The notes under the pieces: generated by a model | Told to the model about the DNA's origin: nothing | Database searches by the model: none | What the model saw: the letters and a program-made list of their open reading frames with translations, nothing else | Made by a program: the position numbers and the translations under genes | Shown: piece after piece, positions 23,122 to 31,560 of the stretch | How the letters are laid out: each line of letters opens with the position of its first letter | Position numbering within the stretch: the stretch's first letter is position 1 | NCBI GenBank assembly: GCA_002392505.1 | Contig: DGHD01000013.1 | Coordinates: 1-40,383 of the forward strand | DNA length: 40,383 nt | Origin: Christensenella sp. UBA3857 | Lineage (GTDB): Bacteria; Bacillota; Clostridia; Christensenellales; CAG-138 | Reading direction: 5' to 3'

Positions 23122-24351
23122 TTAAAACTCTATCGAATCGAGCACCGTTTCGACCGCCGTCCTGCCGTGGGAATAGGTGAGCCCGCCCTGTATGTACGCC
23201 GTGAAGGGCTCCCTGATCGGCGCATCCGCCGTGAGCTCTATCGAAGCGCCCTGCACGAAAGTGCCCGCCGCCATGATGACCTCGTCCACGTAGCCGGGCA
23301 TGGCCCAGGGCTCCGGCACGACGAAGCTGTCCACCGGGGAAACGGATTGTATGACGCGGCAGAACTCGATAAGCTGCTCCTTCGTGTTGAAGCGGAGTGC
23401 CTGAACGATATCGCTTCTTTCCGCCGTGCTCGAGGGCATGCTCATAAGCCCGAGCTTTTCAAACACAGCGGCAAAGAGCGCCGCCGTCTTGAGCGCCTGG
23501 CACACGACGTGCGGGGCGAGGAATATGCCCTGATAAAACGGCATATAGCCGAACGGCCAGCAGCCAGCCTCACGCCCTATGCCGGGCACGGTGACGCGAT
23601 TGGCGATAACGTCGATAAGCGCCCTTCTGCCGGCAATATAGCCGCCCGTCGGCGCAACGCCGCCGCCGGGGTTTTTGATGAGCGAGCCGACGATCAGGTC
23701 CGCGCCGAACGCGGTGGGTTCATCGGTCTGCGTGAACTCGCCGTAGCAGTTGTCGACGAAAATGACACTCTCCGGCGAGAGCTTTTTTATAAGATCGAAC
23801 GCGGGCTTCATCTCCGCGGGAAGGAGCGAATTTCTCCACGCGTACCCGCGGGAGCGCTGGAAATAGACGAGCCTCGGCTTATCGATAAGCTCCTTCTCAA
23901 GCGCCTCGAGATCGATCCTGCCGCACTCGTCAAGCTCCGTCTCTCGGTAGATCACGCCGAATTCCTTTAAGGAGCCTGGCGCGTTGCCCTCTATACCGAT
24001 CGCCTCGAGCATTGTATCGTACGGTCTTCCCGCGGCGGAAAGCATAACGTCGCCGGGGCGCAGGAGCCCCGCGAGCGCCATGAATATCGTGTGCGTGCCG
24101 GAGGAAAGCTGCGGCACGACGAGCGCCGCCTCCGTCTGCATGACCTCCGCAAATATGCGGTCGAGGGTATCCCTGCCCTCGTCGTCGTAACCGTAGCCGG
24201 AGGTGGGGTTGAAATGCCTTGCGGCGACTTTGTTATTGCGGAACGCCTCGAGCACTCGCTTCTGACAGACGAGCTCGACCTCCTCCATCCTCTTGAAAAC
24301 GGGGGCGAGCGAAGCCTCCGCCTCGTTAATAAGCGCGGAATACTTACTCAT
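23122..24351 (-). CDS. ynbB: YnbB-type PLP protein (methionine gamma-lyase / aluminium-resistance family)
   Basis: A 409-residue fold-type I PLP protein of the family often called aluminium-resistance protein or methionine gamma-lyase family. Features are NPTSGYGYDDEGRDTLD near the N-terminus, SSGTHTIFMALAGLLRPGD, FVDNCYGEF (cofactor-binding Asp) and the probable PLP lysine in GSLIKNPGGG. C-terminal motifs include PPYTAY-like EPFTAYIQGGLTY. The reaction is not firmly known; C-S lyase activity is an inference from the family name. It is the last gene of the miaB operon and overlaps hfq by 8 bp, a common position in clostridia. Confidence 0.88.
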   Translation of the reverse strand: MSKYSALINEAEASLAPVFKRMEEVELVCQKRVLEAFRNNKVAARHFNPTSGYGYDDEGRDTLDRIFAEVMQTEAALVVPQLSSGTHTIFMALAGLLRPGDVMLSAAGRPYDTMLEAIGIEGNAPGSLKEFGVIYRETELDECGRIDLEALEKELIDKPRLVYFQRSRGYAWRNSLLPAEMKPAFDLIKKLSPESVIFVDNCYGEFTQTDEPTAFGADLIVGSLIKNPGGGVAPTGGYIAGRRALIDVIANRVTVPGIGREAGCWPFGYMPFYQGIFLAPHVVCQALKTAALFAAVFEKLGLMSMPSSTAERSDIVQALRFNTKEQLIEFCRVIQSVSPVDSFVVPEPWAMPGYVDEVIMAAGTFVQGASIELTADAPIREPFTAYIQGGLTYSHGRTAVETVLDSIEF

Positions 24352-24592
24352 TCGCCTTGTTCTCCTTATCCAAAAGCACCGGCGATTCGGGCGTTACGGT
24401 GGAGATGGCGTGCTTATAGATGAGCATCTGCTTCCCCGCCGCCTCGACCAGCACGGCGTAATTATCAAAGCTTATAACGCGCGCTCCATTGATCAGATAC
24501 CCGTTCGTGACGTAGATCGCAACGGGAACGTTCGCCTTGCGGGCGGCGTTCAGGAACGCGTCCTGGATATTAGGTCTTGTCTGTTCGTTCAA
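24344..24592 (-). CDS. hfq: RNA chaperone Hfq
   Basis: An 82-residue Sm-like protein that forms hexamers and helps small RNAs pair with mRNAs. It has the two Sm motifs: NIQDAFLNAARKANVPVAIYV with NGYLINGARVISFDNYAVLVEA (Sm1), then the hallmark MLIYKHAIST (Sm2). The C-terminal tail is short (about 17 residues), as in Gram-positive Hfq. It overlaps miaA by 23 bp upstream and ynbB by 8 bp downstream, keeping the conserved miaA-hfq order. Confidence 0.95.
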   Translation of the reverse strand: MNEQTRPNIQDAFLNAARKANVPVAIYVTNGYLINGARVISFDNYAVLVEAAGKQMLIYKHAISTVTPESPVLLDKENKANE

Positions 24593-25544
24593 TTCTGTCC
24601 CTCTCCTCTTTGAAATAGGTTATTATCGCTTGATGAAGCTCCGCCCTGTCCGCGAAAACGTCCGCGTCGAACCAGCGGATCCTTTTATCCCTTTTGAACC
24701 AGGCGATCTGGCGTTTGGCGAACCTTCGGGTCTCCCGTTTTATTATCTCAACGGTCTCGTCATACGTCGCTTCGCCCTCGAAATAAGCGATGAACTGCCT
24801 GTAGCCTATCGCCTGGAGCGCAAGCTTCGGCTTTTTGCCCGAGGCGAGCCACAGCGACTTCGCCTCCTCCTCTAACCCGTTCGAGAGCATTATTTCGACC
24901 CGCTTGTTGATCCTGTCGTAGAGGCGGGATCTTTCCATCGTGATGCCGGCGATCACCGGCTCGAAGCCGATCTCCCTTTCCCTGTCGTTAAGGAAATCGC
25001 CGCCGTGATCGGTAAGGCTTTTGCCCGTCAGCTCATATACCTCGAGCGCGCGTACGATCCTCTTGATATCGTTCGGATGGAGCCTTTCGGCGGATACGGG
25101 GTCCGCCTCCCTAAGCCTTTCATAAAGGCAGCCGGGCGAACTCGCCTCCTCATTTGCAAGGCGTTCGCGAAGCTCCCGGTCGGGCAGTACCTCTGTAAAA
25201 TCCAGGGGATACAGCAGGGAGTTTAAGTAAAGCCCCGTGCCCCCCGCGACGATCGGCGTTTTGCCCCTTGAAGAGATATCGTCGATGCATTTCGCCGCAT
25301 CCGAAGCGAAGCGGGCGACGTTATAATCCTCTTCAAACCGATCGACGACGTCGATCATGTGATGGGGAACGCCCCGTTTCTCCTCCTCGGTGGGCTTTGC
25401 GGAGCCCTTGTCGAGTCCGCGGTAGATCTGTATCGAGTCCGCTGAAACGACCTCCCCGTCAAGCGCCAGAGCGGCAGATACCGCCGCGTCCGTCTTGCCG
25501 CAGGCGGTCGGACCGACGATGAAGAATACCGTGTTCTTTGCCAT
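24570..25544 (-). CDS. miaA: tRNA dimethylallyltransferase
   Basis: MiaA adds a dimethylallyl group to A37 of tRNAs reading UNN codons; MiaB, encoded at the head of this operon, then methylthiolates it. The 324-residue protein starts MAKNTVFFIVGPTACGKTDA with the P-loop (11-18), then SADSIQIYRGLDKGSAKPT, VPHHMIDVVD and the glycine motif VAGGTGLYLNSLL. The C-terminal RETRRFAKRQIAWFKRD is the tRNA-binding signature. Length is normal. The start overlaps the mutL stop by one base. Confidence 0.96.
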   Translation of the reverse strand: MAKNTVFFIVGPTACGKTDAAVSAALALDGEVVSADSIQIYRGLDKGSAKPTEEEKRGVPHHMIDVVDRFEEDYNVARFASDAAKCIDDISSRGKTPIVAGGTGLYLNSLLYPLDFTEVLPDRELRERLANEEASSPGCLYERLREADPVSAERLHPNDIKRIVRALEVYELTGKSLTDHGGDFLNDREREIGFEPVIAGITMERSRLYDRINKRVEIMLSNGLEEEAKSLWLASGKKPKLALQAIGYRQFIAYFEGEATYDETVEIIKRETRRFAKRQIAWFKRDKRIRWFDADVFADRAELHQAIITYFKEERDRIERTDKT

Positions 25545-27400
25545 CAGGTGATCCTCTTGAACAACTTCTCGAAATCGCGCCTTGAAAAGCTCACCATAAC
25601 GGGTCTTCCGTGCGGGCAGGTCAGGGGCGTGGAGCCGTCCGCATAGTGGCTCAGTATCTCCTCTATGCCGCGCTTGTCGAGCATCTGCCCGCCCTTTATC
25701 GCCTGCTTGCAGGAGGAGCGTATGAGCGCGCTCCTTAACAGGTCAAGCTCTTTTACTGAGCCCTGACGCTTTATTATCGCCGTCATATCGTGTATGAGCC
25801 TTTCGACGGAGCCGGTCTTCATGCCCGTGGGCACGGCGTGTACGCTGACCGAGGAAGCGCCGAACTCCTCTATCTCGAAGCCGAGCTCGCGAAACCTTTC
25901 GATATTGTCCATCAGCACGGCGAATTCCGTGGGCGAAAGCGTTACGACCTTTGACGAGAGCAGAAGCTGCGACTCGAAGCGAAGCTCGTCCCTTATGAGC
26001 TTTTCGTAGATTATCCGCTCGTGCGCGGCATGCTGATCGATGACGAACACCGATTCGCCCTGTTCGACGATAATGTAGGTGTCGAACGCGACTCCCACGA
26101 TGGAATAGGGGCTTAGATCGAACTCGATCGGCTCGGTCTTCTCCTCGGGCTTTTCCTCCTTCGGGAAGAGGTAATGCAGCACGCCGTTCACGTCGCTTAC
26201 CTCCGCCGCGGGCGCGGATGATGCGCTGTCCCTGACGAAAAGCGGCTCGGGCTCCGCGGGCGCGAAGGTCACGGGCGCACGCTCCGTCTCCGGCGCGGGA
26301 ACGATGTTTTCCGTCTCCTCCGCCCTCTCGGTTCTGTCGTTATGGAAAATGCCGTACAGCTCCTCCGGCTTTGCTTCGTCGTTCTCCGACGGAGCTTCAT
26401 ACGTTGCCCTGCTCTCAAGCGCCTGACGCACCGCCATGTAAACGGCGGACGCGATACGCTCCTCGTCGCGGAAGCGGACGGTGAGCTTGTTGGGGTGCAC
26501 GTTTACGTCCACCTCGCGCGGGGAGATCCTTATATGGAGCGCCAGGAACGGGAAACGACCGACCATCAGGCGGGTGTTGTACGCCCTCTGCGCGGCGAAG
26601 CTGAGTTGCTGGGAACGGATATAGCGTCCGTTTACGAATATGCTCTGCTGCACGCGCGTGCTCTTTGCAAGGTACTCGTCGCCGCAGTAGCCGTCGATAA
26701 GAACGTAGCCGTCGTCGAAATGCACTGGCTTTATATGCTCCGCGGTTTCCGACCCGTAAACGCATATAATGGCGTTTTCGAGCGAGCCGTCGCCCGCGCT
26801 GTGATAGACCGGCTTGCCGTTGTTTATGAATTTGAACGAAACGTTCGTGTCGCCGAGTATGAGCCTCAATACGTAATCGCCCACGGCGGCGGCTTCACCG
26901 CGCGGGGTCTTTAAGAACTTGAGCCTTGCGGGAACGTTGTAAAACAGCTCCCTGACCTCAATGCTCGTGCCCTTGGGACAGCCGCAGGGCAGATATTCCT
27001 TTACGCTGCCGCCTTCGATCGAGATGAGCGTTCCCGCCTCTTCCTCCTCGGTATGGGTACGCATGGCGACCTTTGAAACTGCGGCGATGGAAGCGAGCGC
27101 CTCGCCCCTGAAGCCGAGCGTTTCGATCCCGTCGAGACCCTCGACGGAATGGAGCTTGCTCGTCGCATGGCGCAGGAACGCCGTTTTTACGTCCTCGCTC
27201 GTGATACCGGAGCCGTTGTCGGTAACGCGGATGTATTCCGCGCCTCCCTCCTTGATCTCGACGGTGACGGAATTCGCGCCTGCGTCGAGCGAATTCTCGA
27301 CCAGTTCCTTTACTACCGACGCAGGTCTTTCGACGACCTCGCCCGCGGCGATCTTGTTGGCGAGCTGAGGCTCAAGCACCTCTATCCTTCTGACTTTCAT
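25544..27400 (-). CDS. mutL: DNA mismatch repair protein MutL (endonuclease type)
   Basis: MutL couples mismatch recognition by MutS to strand removal. The 618-residue protein has a GHKL ATPase domain: VKELVENSLDAGA (30-42), DNGSGI (61-66) and GFRGEALASI (97-106). A variable acidic, proline-rich linker spans about 335-425. The C-terminal domain contains the nicking motif DQHAAHERIIYE (455-466), plus SCKQAIKGG and CPHGRPV. These metal-binding motifs mark the endonuclease-type MutL of bacteria without MutH. It overlaps mutS by 4 bp (ATGA) and miaA by one base. Confidence 0.96.
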   Translation of the reverse strand: MKVRRIEVLEPQLANKIAAGEVVERPASVVKELVENSLDAGANSVTVEIKEGGAEYIRVTDNGSGITSEDVKTAFLRHATSKLHSVEGLDGIETLGFRGEALASIAAVSKVAMRTHTEEEEAGTLISIEGGSVKEYLPCGCPKGTSIEVRELFYNVPARLKFLKTPRGEAAAVGDYVLRLILGDTNVSFKFINNGKPVYHSAGDGSLENAIICVYGSETAEHIKPVHFDDGYVLIDGYCGDEYLAKSTRVQQSIFVNGRYIRSQQLSFAAQRAYNTRLMVGRFPFLALHIRISPREVDVNVHPNKLTVRFRDEERIASAVYMAVRQALESRATYEAPSENDEAKPEELYGIFHNDRTERAEETENIVPAPETERAPVTFAPAEPEPLFVRDSASSAPAAEVSDVNGVLHYLFPKEEKPEEKTEPIEFDLSPYSIVGVAFDTYIIVEQGESVFVIDQHAAHERIIYEKLIRDELRFESQLLLSSKVVTLSPTEFAVLMDNIERFRELGFEIEEFGASSVSVHAVPTGMKTGSVERLIHDMTAIIKRQGSVKELDLLRSALIRSSCKQAIKGGQMLDKRGIEEILSHYADGSTPLTCPHGRPVMVSFSRRDFEKLFKRIT

Positions 27401-30000
27401 AATTTTGCCCTCGTGCTGAGTTCATACAGCTTGCTCATCGCCTCCATCGGCGTGAGCCTGTTGACGTCCATGTTCCTCAATTCTGCGATGATGTCCTTCT
27501 CGTCCGTGGAGCCGAGAAGATTCATCTGCTCCGCAAGAGTGTCCCTTACGCGGGAGGCGGCGTTGTTTATATCAGAATCCTCGAGCTGCTTCAATATCTC
27601 CTTCGCCCTTTCGATAAGGCTGTACGGCAGCCCCGCGAGCCTTGCGACCTGTATGCCGAAGCTCTTGTCCGCTCCGCCACGCATTATCCGGCGCAGGAAT
27701 ATGATATCGTCGCCGTGCTCCTTGACGGTGATGCGGTAATTCTTTACGCCGTCGAGTTTGCCTTCAAGCTCCGTCAGCTCGTGATAATGGGTCGCGAAGA
27801 GCGCCTTCGCGCCGCATTTATGCTTGTCGGAGATATGCTCTACTACCGCCCATGCGATGCTCAAGCCGTCGAAGGTGGAGGTCCCGCGCCCGATCTCGTC
27901 GATAATGAGCAGGCTCTTGGACGTGGCGTTGTTTAATATGTTCGCCATCTCCGCCATCTCCACCATGAAAGTGGACTGACCGGTGGAAAGGCTGTCGGAC
28001 GCGCCGACCCTTGTGAATATCTTATCCGTTATGGGTATGCTCGCCTGCTTTGCGGGAACGAACGAGCCCATGTGCGCCATCAACGTAATCAGCGCGACCT
28101 GGCGCATATAGGTGCTCTTGCCCGCCATATTGGGACCTGTGAGTATGATTATGCGGTCATCCTTATCGTCAAGCTCCGCAGAGTTGGGTATGAACTGATC
28201 CTTTACGCTCTTCTCAACGACGGGATGGCGCCCGTCCGTGATCTTCAGCCTGCCGCCCTTTGTGATCCTGGGGCGTACGTAGCCGTTGTCCGCCGCCGCC
28301 TCGGCAAGCGCGGCGCAGCAGTCGAGCTCGCTCACGGCGGAGGAATCCGCCTTTAGCCTGTCGATGCAGTCCAGAAGCATGCCGCGGATCCTTGTGAATA
28401 TCTCATACTCGAGGCTAATGCACTTCTCCTCGGCGCCCAATATCTTTTCCTCAAGCTCCTTGAGCTCGGGCGTAACGTAGCGTTCCGCGTTGGCAAGGGT
28501 CTGCTTGCGCTGGTAATCAAGCGGAACGAGCTGCTTATACGAATTGGTGACCTCGATATAATAGCCGAACACGCGGTTGTAGCCGACCTTGAGCTTGCTT
28601 ATGCCGGTGCGTTCACGCTCGCGGTTCTCAAGCTCCGAAAGGGTGCTCCTGCCGCCGTGCGAAAGGGAGCGGAGCTCGTCCACCTCCTTGTCGAAGCCGG
28701 CGCGGATGATGCCGCCGTCCTTTACGGAGAGCGGGGGCTCGTCCACTATCGCTTTTTCAAGCATGAGGCGGATATCCTCCATGGGGTCTATCCTTGCCTG
28801 AAGTTCGGCAAGGGGCGCGCAGTCGCTGAGCGCGGCGAGCAGTTTCTTGAGCGGCGGGAGCTTTGCGAGCGTCTTCCTGAGCGCGTCGCAGTCCCTTGCG
28901 TTGACGGTTCCGTACGCAATGCGGCTCAGGAGCCTTTCGATATCGTACACGCCGTCGAGCGCTTCGCGTATGCTTGCCCGCTCCCTTGCGTGGGAGAAAA
29001 GCGACTCGACCTCGTCAAGGCGCGCTTCGATCTTCTCATGCGACTGTAGAGGAAGGTCTATCCAGCTTTTAAGCAGTCTTGCGCCCATTGACGTCCTCGT
29101 TTTATCGAGCACGCCGAGCAGCGTGTTCTTCCTGTTTCCGTCCGCCCTTAAGGGCTGTGTGAGCTCAAGGTTGCGCCTTGTCGCCGCGTCGATGCCCATG
29201 TACTCGCTCGGGAGCACGGGCGTGATCTTAAGTATATGCGTGAGAGCGTTTTTCTGGGTATCCTCAAGGTAGCGCATGAGCGCTCCCGCGGAGGCGGCCG
29301 CCATCGACCTGTCAGCGATACCGTAGCCGGAGAGCGTATTTACGCCGAAATGATCCTCAAGTATCCTTTGCGCCCTATCAGCGTCGTAGAATTTCTGTTC
29401 CTTCTTCTCGATATAGTAACGCGCACAGATCTGTTTTATCAGCGCCTCGCGGGTGAACAGGAACTCGTTTGCGATTATTTCCCGCGGCTCTATCCTCGCA
29501 AGCTCGTCGATCAGCCTTTGGGAAGCCCTGTCGCCGATAAGCTCGGCGGTATAGAAATCGCCCGTGGACACGTCGCAGTAGGCAAGCTCGAAAACGCCGC
29601 TTGCTGCGAATATCGACATTATGTAATTGTTCGCGTTATCGGGAAGCATCTGCTCCTCTATAACGGTGCCGGGAGTGATGACCCTTATAACGTCGCGCTC
29701 GACAAGTCCCTTTGCAAGCGCCGGATCCTCAAGCTGCTCGCATATGGCGACCTTGTAGCCCTTTTCGATGAGTCTGTTGATATAGCTGTTTACGGAATGA
29801 TACGGCACGCCGCACATCGGGGCGCGCTCCTTAAGCCCGCAGTCGCGCCCGGTGAGGACTATCTCCAGCTCCTTCGACGCGGTAAGCGCGTCGTCAAAGA
29901 ACATCTCATAGAAATCGCCAAGGCGGAAAAACAGCAGGCAGTCGCTGTATTTTTCCTTCAGCTCAAGATATTGCTGCATCATCGGTGTGAGCGTTGCCAT
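27397..30000 (-). CDS. mutS: DNA mismatch repair protein MutS
   Basis: MutS finds base mismatches and small loops. The 867-residue protein has the mismatch-wedge motif Phe30-x-Glu32 in RLGDFYEMFF, followed by connector, lever and clamp domains. The ATPase domain holds GPNMAGKST (622-630) and LLIIDEIGRGTS, with THYHELTELEGKL near the C-terminal end. The end PMEAMSKLYEL is usual for MutS1. The start follows a GAAAGG site, 18 bp after the miaB stop. Confidence 0.97.
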   Translation of the reverse strand: MATLTPMMQQYLELKEKYSDCLLFFRLGDFYEMFFDDALTASKELEIVLTGRDCGLKERAPMCGVPYHSVNSYINRLIEKGYKVAICEQLEDPALAKGLVERDVIRVITPGTVIEEQMLPDNANNYIMSIFAASGVFELAYCDVSTGDFYTAELIGDRASQRLIDELARIEPREIIANEFLFTREALIKQICARYYIEKKEQKFYDADRAQRILEDHFGVNTLSGYGIADRSMAAASAGALMRYLEDTQKNALTHILKITPVLPSEYMGIDAATRRNLELTQPLRADGNRKNTLLGVLDKTRTSMGARLLKSWIDLPLQSHEKIEARLDEVESLFSHARERASIREALDGVYDIERLLSRIAYGTVNARDCDALRKTLAKLPPLKKLLAALSDCAPLAELQARIDPMEDIRLMLEKAIVDEPPLSVKDGGIIRAGFDKEVDELRSLSHGGRSTLSELENRERERTGISKLKVGYNRVFGYYIEVTNSYKQLVPLDYQRKQTLANAERYVTPELKELEEKILGAEEKCISLEYEIFTRIRGMLLDCIDRLKADSSAVSELDCCAALAEAAADNGYVRPRITKGGRLKITDGRHPVVEKSVKDQFIPNSAELDDKDDRIIILTGPNMAGKSTYMRQVALITLMAHMGSFVPAKQASIPITDKIFTRVGASDSLSTGQSTFMVEMAEMANILNNATSKSLLIIDEIGRGTSTFDGLSIAWAVVEHISDKHKCGAKALFATHYHELTELEGKLDGVKNYRITVKEHGDDIIFLRRIMRGGADKSFGIQVARLAGLPYSLIERAKEILKQLEDSDINNAASRVRDTLAEQMNLLGSTDEKDIIAELRNMDVNRLTPMEAMSKLYELSTRAKL

Positions 30001-30018
30001 AATAATACCTTTCCCGGA

Positions 30019-31413
30019 TCAGTCGATGATCTCCCCTACTATCGAATTGAATCGGGTCCCCGTGACCCTTACCTTGTAATACTTGCCGATCATGGACTCG
30101 TCGCCCTTTACGTAAACCATCTTAAGGCTCGGGAGCTTGCCGAACATCATCGGTTCGCCGCGCAGATCGCGCCCCTCGATGAGTATCTCGCCCTCCATGC
30201 CCATGTATTTGTCGTTTGCGCCGACCGCCGTTTCCGCGATCACCGCATTAAGCCGCTTAAGCCTTTCCTTCTTGACCTCCTCGGGTATCTGCCCGTCCAT
30301 TCGCGCGGCGACGGTGCCCTCGCGCACGGAATAAGCGAAGGAATACGCCGCGGAGAAACCGACCTCCCGGACGAGAGAAAGGGTATCCTCAAGATCCTCC
30401 TCCGTTTCCGTGGGAAAGCCGACGATTATATCGGTGGTGATCTCGACGCCGGGCACGTTCTCGCGAAGGTCCCTAACAAGGTCGAGGTAATGCTCCCTTG
30501 TATAGCGGCGGTTCATGAGCTTCAATATCCTGTTGCTGCCGGACTGTACGGGCAGGTGGATATGCTCGCAGACCTTATCGCACTCCGCCATGGCCATCAC
30601 GAGCTCATGCGAGAGATCCTTCGGATGCGAGGTCATGAAGCGAAGACGCTTCAGGCCCTCCACCTCGTTGACCATCCTCAAAAGCTCCGGGAATCTAATC
30701 CCGTTATCGTTATACGAATTGACGTTCTGGCCGAGGAGCGTGACCTCCGTATAGCCTTCATCATTAACGACGCGGCGGACTTCCTCAACTATGTCCTGCG
30801 CGCGGCGGGAACGCTCGCGCCCGCGGACGTAAGGCACTATGCAGTACGAGCAGAAATTGTTGCACCCGTACATTATGTTCACGAAAGTGGAGAAGCCCTC
30901 GCAGCGCTTGACGGGCAGTCCCTCGGCGATCTCACCCTCCGTGTCCTTTATCTCGAACACCCTGCCGCCGTCCATTACCCTCTCAACGAGCTGCGGGAAA
31001 ATATGCAGCTCGTTCGTGCCGAATATCATATCGACGAACGGGAAGCGGGCGGCAAGCTTTTTGGCGACCTCCTTCTGCTGCATCATGCAGCCGCATACGC
31101 CGAGTATGAGGGAAGGATTCTCCGCCTTTATTTCCTTTATAAAGCCGACATTGCCGAAGGTGCGCTTTTCGGCATGCTCCCTTATGCAGCAGGTATTGAA
31201 AAGTATTAGATCCGCCTTTGTGCGGTCGTCGGTACGGGTATAGCCCATCGCCTCCAGCATGCCGGCGAGCTTTTCCGAATCATGCTCGTTCATCTGGCAG
31301 CCGTAGGTCTCTATGAAATAATTGGGCTTTGCTCTGCCGAGCCTCTCCCTTATGCGGCCGATAGCGGCATAAGCCTCGTCAATTGTCTTTTTGTCAACGA
31401 ATTTGGGATCCAT
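30019..31413 (-). CDS. miaB: tRNA-2-methylthio-N6-dimethylallyladenosine synthase
   Basis: MiaB is a radical-SAM methylthiotransferase that converts i6A37 to ms2i6A37 in tRNA, after MiaA. I start at ATG 31413 (MDPKFVDKKTIDEAY), since GGAGG lies just upstream; the GTG at 31425 overlaps that site. The 464-residue protein has the N-terminal methylthiotransferase cluster cysteines (ETYGCQMN, FNTCCIRE, GVCGCM), the radical-SAM cluster motif CNNFCSYC and a C-terminal TRAM domain. It heads a six-gene operon through ynbB. Both its Fe-S clusters would depend on the Fe-S assembly genes elsewhere in this window. Confidence 0.96.
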   Translation of the reverse strand: MDPKFVDKKTIDEAYAAIGRIRERLGRAKPNYFIETYGCQMNEHDSEKLAGMLEAMGYTRTDDRTKADLILFNTCCIREHAEKRTFGNVGFIKEIKAENPSLILGVCGCMMQQKEVAKKLAARFPFVDMIFGTNELHIFPQLVERVMDGGRVFEIKDTEGEIAEGLPVKRCEGFSTFVNIMYGCNNFCSYCIVPYVRGRERSRRAQDIVEEVRRVVNDEGYTEVTLLGQNVNSYNDNGIRFPELLRMVNEVEGLKRLRFMTSHPKDLSHELVMAMAECDKVCEHIHLPVQSGSNRILKLMNRRYTREHYLDLVRDLRENVPGVEITTDIIVGFPTETEEDLEDTLSLVREVGFSAAYSFAYSVREGTVAARMDGQIPEEVKKERLKRLNAVIAETAVGANDKYMGMEGEILIEGRDLRGEPMMFGKLPSLKMVYVKGDESMIGKYYKVRVTGTRFNSIVGEIID

Positions 31414-31443
31414 CGGAACCTCCACACATAATAAGTCATGGTA

Positions 31444-31472
31444 ATTATACTACAAAAAAGCTCTTCTTTCAA
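31444..31472 (-). promoter_or_regulatory. Promoter of the miaB-mutSL-miaA-hfq-ynbB operon
   Basis: On the minus strand TTGAAA (31472-31467) and TATAAT (31449-31444) are 17 bp apart; the miaB ATG lies about 30 nt downstream with GGAGG. The promoter is divergent from that of the foldase gene. Confidence 0.8.
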
Positions 31473-31497
31473 TATGACGCGGACTTTCCCGGAATAA

Positions 31498-31530
31498 AAA
31501 GCTTGAAAAGATCTCAAGCTTTGGTATAAT
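31498..31530 (+). promoter_or_regulatory. Foldase promoter overlapped by a perfect inverted repeat
   Basis: TTGAAA (31503-31508) and TATAAT (31525-31530) are 16 bp apart. A perfect 9-bp inverted repeat, AAAGCTTGA (31498-31506) and TCAAGCTTT (31514-31522) with a 7-nt spacer, covers the -35 box and most of the spacer. This is where a repressor operator would lie. No T-run follows, so it is not a terminator. The next promoter (miaB) starts 25 bp to the left. Confidence 0.6.
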
Positions 31531-31560
31531 ATGCTTATACTTTCAAAGGAGTGTTTTTTA

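Noticed and set aside
29236..31209. Long open frame (657 codons) on the plus strand
   Set aside because: It is antisense to mutS and miaB and has no recognisable protein features.
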